This document shows, in pieces, positions 26,633 to 36,397 of a DNA stretch of 64,000 nt. The notes under the pieces are model-generated. The model was not told the DNA's origin, made no database searches, and worked only from the letters and a program-made list of their open reading frames with translations. The position numbers and the translations under genes are program-made. How positions within the stretch are numbered: the stretch's first letter is position 1; each line of letters starts with the position of its first letter. The DNA lies in NCBI RefSeq assembly GCF_947502065.1, contig NZ_CANMYE010000005.1, positions 248,001 through 312,000 of the forward strand. Direction: 5' to 3'. This DNA comes from an uncultured Pseudoteredinibacter sp. (GTDB taxonomy: Bacteria; Pseudomonadota; Gammaproteobacteria; Pseudomonadales; Cellvibrionaceae).

Positions 26633-27883
26633 ATGGAAACCCAAGTTAACGAGTTGGCTTATGCCCTCGACACCTTTTATTTCTTAGTCTGTGGTGCCCT
26701 GGTAATGTGGATGGCCGCTGGCTTTGCCATGTTGGAAGCTGGCTTAGTGCGCGCTAAAAACACCACAGAAATCCTTACCAAAAACGTCGCCTTGTTCGCT
26801 ATCGCTTGTACCATGTACATGATTTGTGGCTACACCATCATGTACGGGTCAGCCGATTGGCTGTTGTCCGGCATTACGGGGGACGGAATTGCCGGAGCCG
26901 CTGAGCCTGCGAGCTATGCTCCTTCAGCGGACTTTTTCTTCCAGGTTGTGTTTGTAGCAACCGCCATGTCGATTGTTTCAGGTGCTGTCGCTGAGCGCAT
27001 GAAACTGTGGGCATTCTTAGCCTTTGCTGTGGTGATGACAGGCTTCATCTATCCACTTGAAGGTTCTTGGACTTGGGGCAGTAAAGATGTCTTCGGTTTG
27101 TACAATCTAGGAGATCTTGGTTTCTCTGATTTTGCGGGCTCGGGCATTGTGCATATGGCAGGTGCCGCAGCGGCCTTGGCTGGTGTATTGATTCTTGGCC
27201 CACGTAAAGGCAAGTATGGCCCAGGTAATGTCATCACTCCGATTCCGGGTTGTAACTTACCATTGGCTACCTTGGGTACCTTTATTCTTTGGTTGGGTTG
27301 GTTCGGCTTTAACGGTGGCTCGGTATTAGCAACAGCCAGTGTTGAAAGTGCAAACAGTGTAGCGGTCGTCTTTATGAATACCAATGCAGCAGCAGCTGGT
27401 GGCTTAATCGGTGCGCTAGCAATTGCCCGCTTTAAGTTTGGTAAGGCTGATCTCACAATGGCGTTGAACGGTGCTCTAGCTGGCTTGGTAGCGATTACAG
27501 CAGAACCATCAACACCTACTCCATTACAAGCCACATTGTTCGGTATGCTTGGTGGTGTCATCGTTGTATTCAGCATCCTGACTTTGGATAAGCTAAAAAT
27601 CGATGATCCAGTAGGTGCAATCTCTGTTCACGGTGTTGTGGGTCTATTGGGCTTACTGCTAGTGCCAGTAACTAACCCTTTAACGGCCGATGGCGGCTCT
27701 AGCTTCACTGGCCAGTTAATTGGTGCTGCTACTATTTTCGGCTGGGTGTTCCTAGCAAGCTTAGTGGTGTGGTTGATCATCGATAAGATCTTCGGCGTAC
27801 GCGTAAGCGAAGAGGAAGAGTACGATGGTGTTGATCTGGCTGAGTGTGGTATGGATGCCTATCCAGAGTTCACCACTAAGTAA
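26633..27883 (+). CDS. amtB: Ammonium transporter AmtB
   Basis: A 416-residue channel with about eleven membrane helices. GIVHMAGAAAALAGV and ISVHGVVGLLGLLL hold the two pore histidines. The N-terminus (YALDTFYFLVCGALVMWMAA) lacks a long signal peptide, as in a subset of Amt proteins. It conducts ammonia derived from ammonium into the cell. It is flanked on both sides by P-II genes. Confidence 0.92.
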   Translation: METQVNELAYALDTFYFLVCGALVMWMAAGFAMLEAGLVRAKNTTEILTKNVALFAIACTMYMICGYTIMYGSADWLLSGITGDGIAGAAEPASYAPSADFFFQVVFVATAMSIVSGAVAERMKLWAFLAFAVVMTGFIYPLEGSWTWGSKDVFGLYNLGDLGFSDFAGSGIVHMAGAAAALAGVLILGPRKGKYGPGNVITPIPGCNLPLATLGTFILWLGWFGFNGGSVLATASVESANSVAVVFMNTNAAAAGGLIGALAIARFKFGKADLTMALNGALAGLVAITAEPSTPTPLQATLFGMLGGVIVVFSILTLDKLKIDDPVGAISVHGVVGLLGLLLVPVTNPLTADGGSSFTGQLIGAATIFGWVFLASLVVWLIIDKIFGVRVSEEEEYDGVDLAECGMDAYPEFTTK

Positions 27884-27909
27884 CTGAACATAGCGTTTGT
27901 GTTACATCA

Positions 27910-27936
27910 TAAAAGCCCCGGTTTTCGGGGCTTTTG
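27910..27936 (+). terminator. Rho-independent terminator after amtB
   Basis: AAAAGCCCCG-GTTTT-CGGGGCTTTTG. It separates amtB from the second P-II gene, which therefore may have its own promoter. Confidence 0.85.
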
Positions 27937-28020
27937 TGGCTAAAGAAGGCTTGTTTGGGTGATTTTTAGGGCTTTTCCGTGTATGGTGCCCCCTCTAAAA
28001 AAAGCCATGAAAAGCCTTAG

Positions 28021-28386
<366 letters not shown>

Positions 28387-28392
28387 AAACCT

Positions 28393-28435
28393 CGCAGCTA
28401 TCATGGTTTTTGATGGCTGCGCGCTCTTTATTTTC
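28393..28435 (+). terminator. Probable terminator after the second P-II gene
   Basis: CGCAGCTATCA pairs with TGATGGCTGCG (11 pairs, one G-U) around a short loop, followed by a T-rich stretch. Confidence 0.65.
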
Positions 28436-28949
28436 TTCCTATCTTTCCTACTTCCACTTTTTCTTTTCTTATTTTATTTTCGCAGCGGTTTAATTTGCTT
28501 TTTTACTTCAGTGTCTAAGCACTTATCAAGTATCACAGCCCTAACGGCTGGATTACTTTAGTTCTAAATTAGCTTATCGCAAATCAGCTCTGATTGAAGG
28601 CCTGCCTTTGTTAAGTCATTGAGATGTCGCTGCTGCACAAATATTTGATTGAGCACATAAATATTTTTGCACCGTTTATGGGCAATTCTCAATTTCTCTT
28701 TTGTTGCCTTATCAATAAGTCTAGGCGCTGTTTACACTGTTCGTGGCTCTGCAATAACCACAACTAAAACACAGATTTCAATTCAAAACTAAAGAACTAA
28801 CTGTCTAAGCTGTCATTTTGGAAAAAATGGAATTTTTTCAGTAATAATGATGAAAAAAAGTGATAAAAAAGTTCCGACGATTGGTTGCCTACTCTGATCA
28901 ATAGGCTATACCTAAATACGAAGGGTGTATTCTTAGGGTACTTAATAAA
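28436..28949. other. Intergenic region, no supported gene
   Basis: About 510 AT-rich bases between the second P-II gene and the SutA-like gene. I see no RNA gene or repeat. The promoter of the SutA-like gene should lie at its right end. Confidence 0.4.
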
Positions 28950-29213
28950 ATGACAATACTTAAACAGCATAAAAAAGAAAAAGCTGTTAAGCAGCTTAAT
29001 GTGAGTGACAAGCCGGTTGGATTAGATTCGCTTGCTAAATTAGATAAAGAGCAATCCTTTACCCCGGGCTGTCGAGCCGATCTTAGGTCCGAGTTAGATC
29101 GTCAAGTGCAGGAATTTCTAAGCCAAGGCGGAGAGATCCAGGATGTTGCACCGAACGTGATGGCCGATCCGCCTAAAAAGCCTCAGAATAATTATGGGTC
29201 TAGGCCTATCTAA
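28950..29213 (+). CDS. SutA-like RNA polymerase-associated regulator
   Basis: An 87-residue protein whose C-terminus (EFLSQGG then a VAPNVMADPPKKP stretch, ending YGSRPI) closely matches the C-terminal tail of Pseudomonas SutA as I recall it. SutA binds RNA polymerase and stimulates transcription in slow-growing cells. The N-terminal half here is lysine-rich (TILKQHKKEKAVKQ), whereas SutA has a long acidic N-terminal tail, so the mode of action may differ. Confidence 0.7.
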   Translation: MTILKQHKKEKAVKQLNVSDKPVGLDSLAKLDKEQSFTPGCRADLRSELDRQVQEFLSQGGEIQDVAPNVMADPPKKPQNNYGSRPI

Positions 29214-29219
29214 ATAGTT

Positions 29220-29957
29220 TTACGGTTTCATCTGCAAGTTGGCCTGCAGTCGTTCTACGGCTGCAGGTATTTTATTGAGTTGGTCGACTTCCAGGCTAGC
29301 TTTGTAATCAGCTTCTTTCCAGGGGTTACTCTTAGGGTTATACCAAATAGTGTATAACCCTGCTTGCCGTGCCCCCAAAACATCGTCACTCGGGTTGTCC
29401 CCTATATGTAGTGCTTCTTCAGCCTTAACATTAAAGTGCTTTAAGGTATGCACAAAAGGCTCTGGTTCTGGCTTGCCGATACCAAGATCTTCTGCACTGA
29501 TATGCAGTGTGAAGTATTTATCGAGCCCCAAGCGTTTGCTGCAGGCATTGCCATTGGTGATGGCTGCGAGTTGATACTGTTCGCTCAATTGCGCCAATGT
29601 TTCCTCTGCATGTTCAAAATAAATGGGCTTGTGCCGCCAGTGCATAAAGCATTGAAAGATTTCATCGCTGAGTTGATCAGCACCGCTTTGGCTAAAATTA
29701 TGATCTTGCAAAACTAAACTGAGAGATTGGCGACGCAGCTGACTTATTTGGTATTTCAGTTGTGGGTGGCTGGCAGTAAGCTGTTTCCACTTTTTTACGC
29801 GAGCTTGAAACAAGCTCATCATGTCATAGTGTTCAGCTATTACCGTGGCGTTTTGACTTAATAGGGTAAAGGCTTGTTTTTCAGCTTCCATCATCACTTG
29901 TTTGGTAGACCAAAGCGTATCATCAAGATCGAAACAAATCAGTTTAATATCTGGCAT
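29220..29957 (-). CDS. HAD family phosphatase, YigB-like
   Basis: A 245-residue HAD hydrolase with CFDLDDTLW (catalytic Asp pair), AAITNGNA (motif II), and HIGDNPSDDVLGA (motif IV). A helical cap lies between motifs I and II. It follows xerC by 11 bases on the same strand, just as yigB follows xerC in E. coli, where YigB dephosphorylates FMN. Substrate assignment is by position and family only. Confidence 0.85.
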   Translation of the reverse strand: MPDIKLICFDLDDTLWSTKQVMMEAEKQAFTLLSQNATVIAEHYDMMSLFQARVKKWKQLTASHPQLKYQISQLRRQSLSLVLQDHNFSQSGADQLSDEIFQCFMHWRHKPIYFEHAEETLAQLSEQYQLAAITNGNACSKRLGLDKYFTLHISAEDLGIGKPEPEPFVHTLKHFNVKAEEALHIGDNPSDDVLGARQAGLYTIWYNPKSNPWKEADYKASLEVDQLNKIPAAVERLQANLQMKP

Positions 29958-29968
29958 AGAGCAGTTTC

Positions 29969-30868
29969 TTAATCGTCTTTTTTCTGCGCCCTTGGGTGGG
30001 CATTATCATAGACTTTCGCGAGATGTTGAAAATCCAAATGTGTGTATACCTGTGTGGTGGAAATATTGGCATGTCCTAAAAGTTCTTGCACGGCTCTTAA
30101 ATCACCGCTGGACTCCAGCATATGACTGGCAAAAGAATGGCGCAGCATATGGGGGTTAACCGGGTGGCCTTTAGCTAGGCTTTGGCGATTAAAACGCGCT
30201 TGAATGCTACGTGGTTTTAGGCGCTGACCTTTTTTACTGATAAACACGGCGGGCTCGTCTTGTTCGGCGAACAACTTACGCTGAGCTAACCATTGTTTTA
30301 TGGCATTAATGGCAAGCTTGCCTAAGGGTAGTAATCTTTGTTTGTTGCCTTTGCCTCGTGCCAGCACGGTGCCCGCTGAAAAGTCGATGTCGATTATATT
30401 CAGACTGGTCAGCTCGGCTAAACGAAGTCCAGATGAGTACATGGTTTCTAAGATTGCGCTATCACGTGCGCCATAAAAATCATCTTCGTGATCAACCGAC
30501 ATAAAGTCTGCCGTTTGATCCACATCCATCGTTTTGGGTAAGGGTTTGGGCGATTTAGGCGCACTGATGCCTGTGCTTGGGTCTTGTTTTATCCACTGTT
30601 CCTTTATGGCAAAACGAAACCAAGAGCGTAAGGCTGAGAGCAACCGCTGTATACTTCGGCCGCTTAAGCCTTGGCGATGCAGCTGTGCAATGCACTGGCG
30701 AATATGGTGTGCGTTTACGGCACTAATATTATCGAGGTTTTGGGAATCGCAATAATGTATAAATTTATCCAAATCGCGTCGATAATTGGCGAGGGTATGT
30801 GGGGAAACTTGCCGCACTTGCTGCAGATAATCGCAGAAGCTTTGACTTTGTTGCAGCAAGTTTTCCAT
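29969..30868 (-). CDS. xerC: Tyrosine recombinase XerC
   Basis: A 299-residue site-specific recombinase. It has an N-terminal SAM-like core-binding domain and a catalytic domain with the first Arg in SSGLRLAELTSL, HMLRHSFASHML (HxxR), GHANISTTQVYTH (second His and nucleophile Tyr). With XerD it resolves chromosome dimers at dif. The housekeeping position between DUF484 and the HAD gene marks it as XerC rather than a mobile-element integrase. Confidence 0.92.
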   Translation of the reverse strand: MENLLQQSQSFCDYLQQVRQVSPHTLANYRRDLDKFIHYCDSQNLDNISAVNAHHIRQCIAQLHRQGLSGRSIQRLLSALRSWFRFAIKEQWIKQDPSTGISAPKSPKPLPKTMDVDQTADFMSVDHEDDFYGARDSAILETMYSSGLRLAELTSLNIIDIDFSAGTVLARGKGNKQRLLPLGKLAINAIKQWLAQRKLFAEQDEPAVFISKKGQRLKPRSIQARFNRQSLAKGHPVNPHMLRHSFASHMLESSGDLRAVQELLGHANISTTQVYTHLDFQHLAKVYDNAHPRAQKKDD

Positions 30869-30870
30869 GC

Positions 30871-31551
30871 TTAGCCTGGCAAATGTTTTGGCACAATGCG
30901 ATTTAGCATATCGGCAATATAGGAAAGAAACAGGGTGCCCATGCTGGATCGATAGTAATCTGGATCACGATTGCCGATGGCTAGCAGGCCAAAGCAGTTG
31001 CCGTGAATTAGAGGCGCAATGGCGGCCGAGCCTACCTTGGCGGCATTGTCTTCAAATAAGTAATGAATAGTGTTGCCGTCGAAATGTCCGCAACATGCTT
31101 TACCCGACTTAATATGTGCGCCAAGCGGCTCTCGGGCTTCATTCAAAGTAACAATGCGGGCCGGGCCGGCGTCAATATTATCGTCTTTACTGAATAGCAG
31201 CAGGGTAGTGTAGTGAATTTTAAATTCACTATTAAAACTGTAGAACAGAGCATCAATAATATCGCCCAAATCTTGGGCTTCCATCAAGGCCAGTACTAGG
31301 CGCTTGGTTTTATCGAACAACTTATCGTTATCGCGAGCATTTTCTAACAGGCTGCTAAGGCGATGACGCATTTCCATATTGCGCTCACGTAAAACACTAA
31401 CTTGACGTTCAATCAGTGAAATTGCATTACCGCTGGCGTGGGGTAATTGAATATCGCTGATTAAATTAGGATGGCGTAGAAAGAATTCTTGATCGTTTTT
31501 TAAAAATTCAACGATATCCTGTTCGTCTATAGCACTTTCTGTGTTGCTCAT
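30871..31551 (-). CDS. DUF484 family protein
   Basis: The internal ATG at 31551 is taken as start. It gives MSNTESAIDEQDIVEFL and overlaps the dapF stop by four bases; the longer frame adds 24 unlikely residues. The 226-residue protein has an N-terminal helical part (FFLRHPNLISDIQLPH), a coiled coil, and a GAF-like C-terminal domain (CFGLLAIGNRDPDYY). DUF484 (yigA) lies between dapF and xerC in many gammaproteobacteria. Its function is not established. Confidence 0.85.
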   Translation of the reverse strand: MSNTESAIDEQDIVEFLKNDQEFFLRHPNLISDIQLPHASGNAISLIERQVSVLRERNMEMRHRLSSLLENARDNDKLFDKTKRLVLALMEAQDLGDIIDALFYSFNSEFKIHYTTLLLFSKDDNIDAGPARIVTLNEAREPLGAHIKSGKACCGHFDGNTIHYLFEDNAAKVGSAAIAPLIHGNCFGLLAIGNRDPDYYRSSMGTLFLSYIADMLNRIVPKHLPG

Positions 31552-32378
31552 ATTTTTATTTGTCCGTGATAAACCGTCGTTGCGGGTCCTGTCATGATAA
31601 CGGGCTGGTCGCGCCCTGGCCAATCGATCTGCAAGCTACCACCTGGCAGATTTACTTTCACCTTCTCATCCAATAAGCCCTGTAGACGGCCGCTAACGAC
31701 TGCTGCGCAGGCGCCGGTGCCGCAGGCCAGTGTTTCACCTACTCCGCGCTCAAAAACCCGTAGGTTAACTTCCTGTCGAGATAGTAGCTCCATAAAGCCG
31801 GCGTTTACCTTCTGTGGAAAGCGGGCATGAGCTTCTATCTGTGGTCCCCATTGTTCAATCGGGCCTTTCTTACAGTTATCGATCACAGTAACGGCATGGG
31901 GGTTGCCCATCGATACTGCACCGATCTCAATCTCGCCGTGATCTAGCGTTAAGCGATATTTGCTTTGTTCTTCAGCATTATCAAAGGGGATTTGTGCTGG
32001 GCTAAGCTCGGGCTTGCCCATATCCACACTGACATCTCCATTGTCTTGCACTTTTAGTAGCAATACCCCGGCTTTGGTTTCTACTTTAATTTCTTTCTTG
32101 CCGGTTAATTTGCGCTCGCGCACAAACTTAGCAAAGCAACGAGCGCCATTACCGCAATTTTCAACCTCACTGCCATCACAGTTAAAAATGCGATATTTAA
32201 AATCAACATCGGGACGGCTGGGAATCTCAACGATCAATAGTTGATCACAGCCGATGCCAAAGCGTCGATCAGCAATCTTGCGAACCTTCTCGGCACTGAG
32301 TCGGATGCGTTGGCTAACTGCGTCAATCATGACGAAGTCATTACCTAAGCCGTGCATCTTGGTGAATCTCAGTCTCAC
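31548..32378 (-). CDS. dapF: Diaminopimelate epimerase
   Basis: The GTG at 32378 has AAGGAAG five bases upstream and gives the typical start LRFTKMHGLGNDFVMID. The 276-residue enzyme has the two catalytic cysteines in NCGNGARC and ACGTGACAAV. It converts LL- to meso-diaminopimelate for lysine and peptidoglycan. It lies between lysA and DUF484 in the conserved operon. Confidence 0.92.
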   Translation of the reverse strand: MRLRFTKMHGLGNDFVMIDAVSQRIRLSAEKVRKIADRRFGIGCDQLLIVEIPSRPDVDFKYRIFNCDGSEVENCGNGARCFAKFVRERKLTGKKEIKVETKAGVLLLKVQDNGDVSVDMGKPELSPAQIPFDNAEEQSKYRLTLDHGEIEIGAVSMGNPHAVTVIDNCKKGPIEQWGPQIEAHARFPQKVNAGFMELLSRQEVNLRVFERGVGETLACGTGACAAVVSGRLQGLLDEKVKVNLPGGSLQIDWPGRDQPVIMTGPATTVYHGQIKI

Positions 32379-32409
32379 TCTATCTTCCTTATATCTAACT
32401 TTCTGGTGC

Positions 32410-33648
32410 TTACAATAGCTGCTCGTGGGCAAATAACTCGGCAATAGATTCGCGTCTGCGGATCAACTGAGCCTTATCGCCGTCAACCAGAATTTCAGCG
32501 GCTCTGGGGCGGCTATTGTAGTTAGAGCTCATGGTGAAGCCATAAGCGCCAGTCGACATAACAGCTAATATATCACCTTCTGCCAAAGCAAGTTGACGCT
32601 GCTTGGCCATAAAATCACCAGTTTCACAAACAGGGCCGACCAAGTCCCACTCTTTGCCTTCTTCGGAACGCTCTTGGACTGGCAAAACTTGTTGCCAAGC
32701 TTGGTACAGCGATGGGCGAATATTATCGTTCATGGCGGCATCGATGATGGCAAAGTTCTTATGTTCGGTGGGCTTTAGGTAGTCCACACGGGTGAGCAGG
32801 GCACCGGCATTGGCGACAATAGAGCGCCCAGGCTCAAAGATGAGCTCTAATTGGCGATCACCAAGCTTGGCTCGTACGGCTTCGACTAACTCGCTGATGG
32901 CTGGTGGCTTTTCGCCCTGATAGTCGACACCTAGGCCGCCGCCTAGATCCATATGCTTTAGGGTAATGCCTAAGCCGGCAAGGGTGTCTATAAGCTGCAA
33001 AATACGATCTAGGGCATCAATAAAAGGCGCGAGCTCAGTCAGTTGTGAGCCGATATGGCAATCAACGCCCACAACCTCAAGAGACTCTAGGCTTGCGGCG
33101 CGTTGGTATACCTCGGGTGCGCGCTTGATATCGATACCAAACTTGTTTTCTTTCAAGCCGGTGGAGATATAAGGGTGGGTCTTCGCATCGACATCGGGGT
33201 TTACGCGCAGCGAAACGGCGGCGGTCTTGCCCATGTCTTTGGCAACTGAGGCGAGTAGCTCGAGCTCGGCTTCAGATTCCACATTAAAACAGTGAATCCC
33301 CACCTCTAGTGCGCGGCGCATCTCGCCGGGCTTTTTGCCGACGCCGGAAAAGACGATCTTTGCGGGTTCCCCACCAGCGGCGAGCACACGTTCAAGCTCA
33401 CCTTCAGAGACAATATCAAAGCCTGCGCCTAACTTGGCTAGCTGCTGCAAAATCGCGATATTGGAGTTGGCTTTCACCGCATAGCAGGCCATGCCACTAT
33501 CGCCAAGGGCGTTGGCATAGGCTAGATATTGGCGTTGTATATGGGCCAGGCTGTAGACGTAGCAAGGGGTGCCGTACTGTTCGGCAATATCTTGCAGCAG
33601 GCATTGCTCGGCCATGAGTTGTTGTTCGTTATAGTAAAAATCTTGCAT
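32410..33648 (-). CDS. lysA: Diaminopimelate decarboxylase
   Basis: A 412-residue PLP enzyme with the Schiff-base lysine in YAVKANSN, a glycine-rich phosphate site (DLGGGLGVDY), EPGRSIVANAG, CETGD and a C-terminal YNSRPRAAEIL. It performs the last step of lysine synthesis, next to dapF, which makes its substrate. Confidence 0.93.
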   Translation of the reverse strand: MQDFYYNEQQLMAEQCLLQDIAEQYGTPCYVYSLAHIQRQYLAYANALGDSGMACYAVKANSNIAILQQLAKLGAGFDIVSEGELERVLAAGGEPAKIVFSGVGKKPGEMRRALEVGIHCFNVESEAELELLASVAKDMGKTAAVSLRVNPDVDAKTHPYISTGLKENKFGIDIKRAPEVYQRAASLESLEVVGVDCHIGSQLTELAPFIDALDRILQLIDTLAGLGITLKHMDLGGGLGVDYQGEKPPAISELVEAVRAKLGDRQLELIFEPGRSIVANAGALLTRVDYLKPTEHKNFAIIDAAMNDNIRPSLYQAWQQVLPVQERSEEGKEWDLVGPVCETGDFMAKQRQLALAEGDILAVMSTGAYGFTMSSNYNSRPRAAEILVDGDKAQLIRRRESIAELFAHEQLL

Positions 33649-33699
33649 GGTGCTATTGCTGTATTTAATTCTATGATTTTAGTTGGATGGGGTGGCTTA

Positions 33700-33897
33700 T
33701 TATTCCACCGCTTCTTTAGTTGGCGCTTTCGTTACCGCTGATGGCTCTTCATTACCCGCTGATGGCTCTTTTGTTGCCGCTGATGGCTCTTGCACAACAG
33801 GCTCAGCGGCAGGTAAGACCAATGGGCCTTTTTGGCCGCATGCGCCTAGAGCGGCCACAAGGGTAAGGCCAAATAGGATTGCGAATGCTTTTTTCAT
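33700..33897 (-). CDS. lptM: LptM-type small lipoprotein
   Basis: A 65-residue lipoprotein: MKKAFAILFGLTLVAALGAC, then GQKGPLVLP, the hallmark of LptM (YifL), which assists disulfide maturation of the LPS translocon LptD. The tail has an imperfect threefold EPSA repeat rich in Thr/Lys/Glu. It is first in the lysA-dapF operon and divergent from cyaY, as in E. coli. Confidence 0.85.
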   Translation of the reverse strand: MKKAFAILFGLTLVAALGACGQKGPLVLPAAEPVVQEPSAATKEPSAGNEEPSAVTKAPTKEAVE

Positions 33898-34064
33898 AAT
33901 GCGTCTCTATAAAGGCTATAAGCAGGCCGCAGTATACGGTAAAGGCGGCGGTGGATATAGCTTTGGCAGCATTGACCCTGTGTCAGATCGTTGATGTGGG
34001 GCATGCTACAATCCTTGGTTTGAATTGTTTGATAGATGATACTGAATCTAAGAGAGAATCGACC

Positions 34065-34379
34065 ATGAATGAAGCTGAATTTTTAGCCCAAGCCGAAGAC
34101 ACCCTAATGGCCCTAGAAGACGCCATCGATGAGTGTGATGCCGCTTTAGACTTTGAATCCAGCAGCGGAGTATTGACCATCGACTGTGAAGATAGCAATA
34201 CCCAAGTGATTGTCTCTCGCCAACTGGCGATGAAGCAAATCTGGGTGGCGGCCAAGTCTGGTGGTTTTCATTGTGATTGGGAAAGTAGCCAGTGGACTTG
34301 TACCACAACGGGCGAAAGCTTGGATGAGTTGCTTAACCGTGTGTTGAGCGAGCAATCCAGTCAGCCGGTAGTGCTATAG
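34065..34379 (+). CDS. cyaY: Iron-sulfur cluster assembly protein CyaY (frataxin)
   Basis: ATG at 34065 gives a 104-residue protein beginning MNEAEFLAQAEDTL, with an acidic first helix (ALEDAIDECDAALDFE). It has the beta-sheet signatures GVLTIDCED and KQIWVAAKSGGFHCDW of frataxin. It binds iron and tunes Fe-S cluster assembly. Longer frames from 33951 extend into the lptM promoter region and are rejected. Confidence 0.9.
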   Translation: MNEAEFLAQAEDTLMALEDAIDECDAALDFESSSGVLTIDCEDSNTQVIVSRQLAMKQIWVAAKSGGFHCDWESSQWTCTTTGESLDELLNRVLSEQSSQPVVL

Positions 34380-34467
34380 CCCTTGTAATAGCTCTTGTGG
34401 CCGTACCAGTGGGCGGTCTTACAAATGAAAAAGAGCTTAGAAAACATAGAGAGCTTAGAGAACTTAT

Positions 34468-35154
34468 ATGAGTGATTTGATCGAATATAGCGAAGCTGAA
34501 CATGCGGTAACCCTTCGCCTCAATAACGGTAAGGTAAATGCCCTGTCCCCTGCGGTGTTGGCGGCCATCAACGAAGGTTTAGATCGCGCAGAGGCTGTGG
34601 CTAAGCCGGTGATCATTACCGGTCGCGAAGGTATGTTTAGCGGTGGTTACGATTTAACCGTAATGCAAGAGGGGATCGATGCCGCCAGAGCTATGGTCGA
34701 TGCGGGCTCGCGCTTAACACGTCGCATGCTGGCACATCCACAGCCCATCATTGCGGCATGTAATGGCCATGCCATCGCTAAAGGCGCATTTTTATTGCTG
34801 GCCTCAGATTATCGAATTGGCGTAGAGGGTAACTTTAAGATAAGCCTTAACGAAGTAGCGATCGGCATGACCATGCATCATGTGGGTATCGAGTTATGTC
34901 GAGGGCGTCTCGCGCCAGTCTATTTCAATCGTGCTATTATCAATGCAGAAATGTTTGATCCGCAGGCAGCGCTTACAGCTGGTTTTTTAGACAGCACCGT
35001 TGCCGATGAAAATGAACTGCAGCAAGCAGCTGCAGCGCTAGCGCAGCAAATGGCAAGCCTCAACCGTGATGCTTTCAAAGCAACAAAAGTAAAAGCCCGC
35101 AAACAGCAATTGGACGCTTTAGATTGGGCCATTGAGGAAGATAATAAAATGTAA
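34468..35154 (+). CDS. Crotonase/enoyl-CoA hydratase family protein
   Basis: A 228-residue crotonase-fold protein with GKVNALSPAVLAAI, TGREGMFSGGYDL (oxyanion hole region) and GHAIAKGAFLLLASDYRIG. It is shorter than typical enoyl-CoA hydratases and lacks an obvious glutamate pair, so the reaction is uncertain (hydratase, isomerase or hydrolase). Confidence 0.8.
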   Translation: MSDLIEYSEAEHAVTLRLNNGKVNALSPAVLAAINEGLDRAEAVAKPVIITGREGMFSGGYDLTVMQEGIDAARAMVDAGSRLTRRMLAHPQPIIAACNGHAIAKGAFLLLASDYRIGVEGNFKISLNEVAIGMTMHHVGIELCRGRLAPVYFNRAIINAEMFDPQAALTAGFLDSTVADENELQQAAAALAQQMASLNRDAFKATKVKARKQQLDALDWAIEEDNKM

Positions 35155-35194
35155 AGCCATTGCTTTGCGCTGTTGTAATTACAGGAGACAAGGC

Positions 35195-36394
35195 ATGTTT
35201 AGATTACATTTTCAAAAAACTTTCTCACGAGGGCTGACCATGCTGATGGTTGGCCTTCTACTATCTTGCGGTGCTCCGCAACATAGCGCCACTGACCAAG
35301 CTGCAAGTATTGAGCAGTTGCAGGATTTTTTAGACACTTACCCCGCACTTGATGTTCAAGCCGAATTAGAAAAGTTTCTGTTCATGAGTGATGATATGAA
35401 AGCTTTTTCTAGTTTTTACGTTAGGCCTAAGGGGACAGCCAGTCGGCGTATTCAAGATATACATAACGCCATTAATGATCCTTCAAGAACAATAGAATAC
35501 AAAGCGGATGCTCATTACACGGCGGATGAGGCCTTCGATAAGGCACAGGCAAACTGTCTTTCTTATTCGGCATTGTTTATAGCTATGGGGCGGCACGTCA
35601 ATCTAAATCTATCGTTTCAAGAGGTGGATTTACCTCCCAGTTGGAGCTTAGGAGAAAAAGATTTACTGCTTAGGTTTCGCCATGTGAATGTTATTGGTAA
35701 AACAGGTGCTGGGCGAAATAAAATAATCGACTTTCGCATGGACCGCTTTAGCCACTTCTACCCCAGCAGAACGATATCTGACTTGGAAGCTTTATCACTT
35801 CAGTTTAATAATCTTGCCGTCGATGCGATGTTTGAGGACGATTGGCCAACAGTATTTAAATATTTGCATTCTGCTATCAAGGCAGACCCTAAAAAAGTAG
35901 TAGCTTGGGGTAATTTAGGCCTAGCACTAAGACGAATTAACCGTCTAGCGCTTGCAGAAAGAGCTTACTTAAAGGCCTTGTCGGTTGAGCGAAGAGATTA
36001 CAGCGTTATGACGAATCTTGCCAACCTGTATAGAATTACTGGGCGTTTAGAAGAGGCCAAAGCTCTCGCGGAACGATCTTCTTCCCATCGAAAAAGAAAT
36101 CCCTATTATCATTTTGCAAATGCCCAGAGAGACTTTCGTAAAAAAAATTATACTGGAGCGCTTGAACATTTAATTTTGGCAAAAAAAATCAATGATCGGG
36201 AAGGCAACTTTGCTCAACTGGAAGCTATCATTTATTGGGAGCAAGGCTTGAGAGAGCAAGCTATTGCTACCATGGAATTGGCCTATAAATGGGAAGAGGG
36301 AGCTAGAACCAGCGAGCTCATTGATAAGCGCCTAAAAGACTGGCGTCGAGCCTTAGCAGCGGGCGAGCCCGCAAAAGATTTGAAAGACCTATAA
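35195..36394 (+). CDS. Lipoprotein with transglutaminase-like and TPR domains
   Basis: ATG at 35195 has AGGAGA upstream. The protein of about 399 residues carries a lipobox (GLLLSC). A transglutaminase-like segment follows, with Cys in ANCLSYSALFIAMGR, His in RHVNV and Asp in IDFRMDR, the usual triad order. From about residue 210 come TPR helices (WGNLGLALRRINRLALAERA; MTNLANLYRITGRLEEAKAL). The role is unknown. It lies four bases before the hydrolase gene, which suggests an operon. Confidence 0.7.
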   Translation: MFRLHFQKTFSRGLTMLMVGLLLSCGAPQHSATDQAASIEQLQDFLDTYPALDVQAELEKFLFMSDDMKAFSSFYVRPKGTASRRIQDIHNAINDPSRTIEYKADAHYTADEAFDKAQANCLSYSALFIAMGRHVNLNLSFQEVDLPPSWSLGEKDLLLRFRHVNVIGKTGAGRNKIIDFRMDRFSHFYPSRTISDLEALSLQFNNLAVDAMFEDDWPTVFKYLHSAIKADPKKVVAWGNLGLALRRINRLALAERAYLKALSVERRDYSVMTNLANLYRITGRLEEAKALAERSSSHRKRNPYYHFANAQRDFRKKNYTGALEHLILAKKINDREGNFAQLEAIIYWEQGLREQAIATMELAYKWEEGARTSELIDKRLKDWRRALAAGEPAKDLKDL

Positions 36395-36397
36395 CTT

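Noticed and set aside
30000..34000. Several long open frames antisense to lysA, dapF and xerC
   Set aside because: They are shadows of well-recognised genes in other frames.
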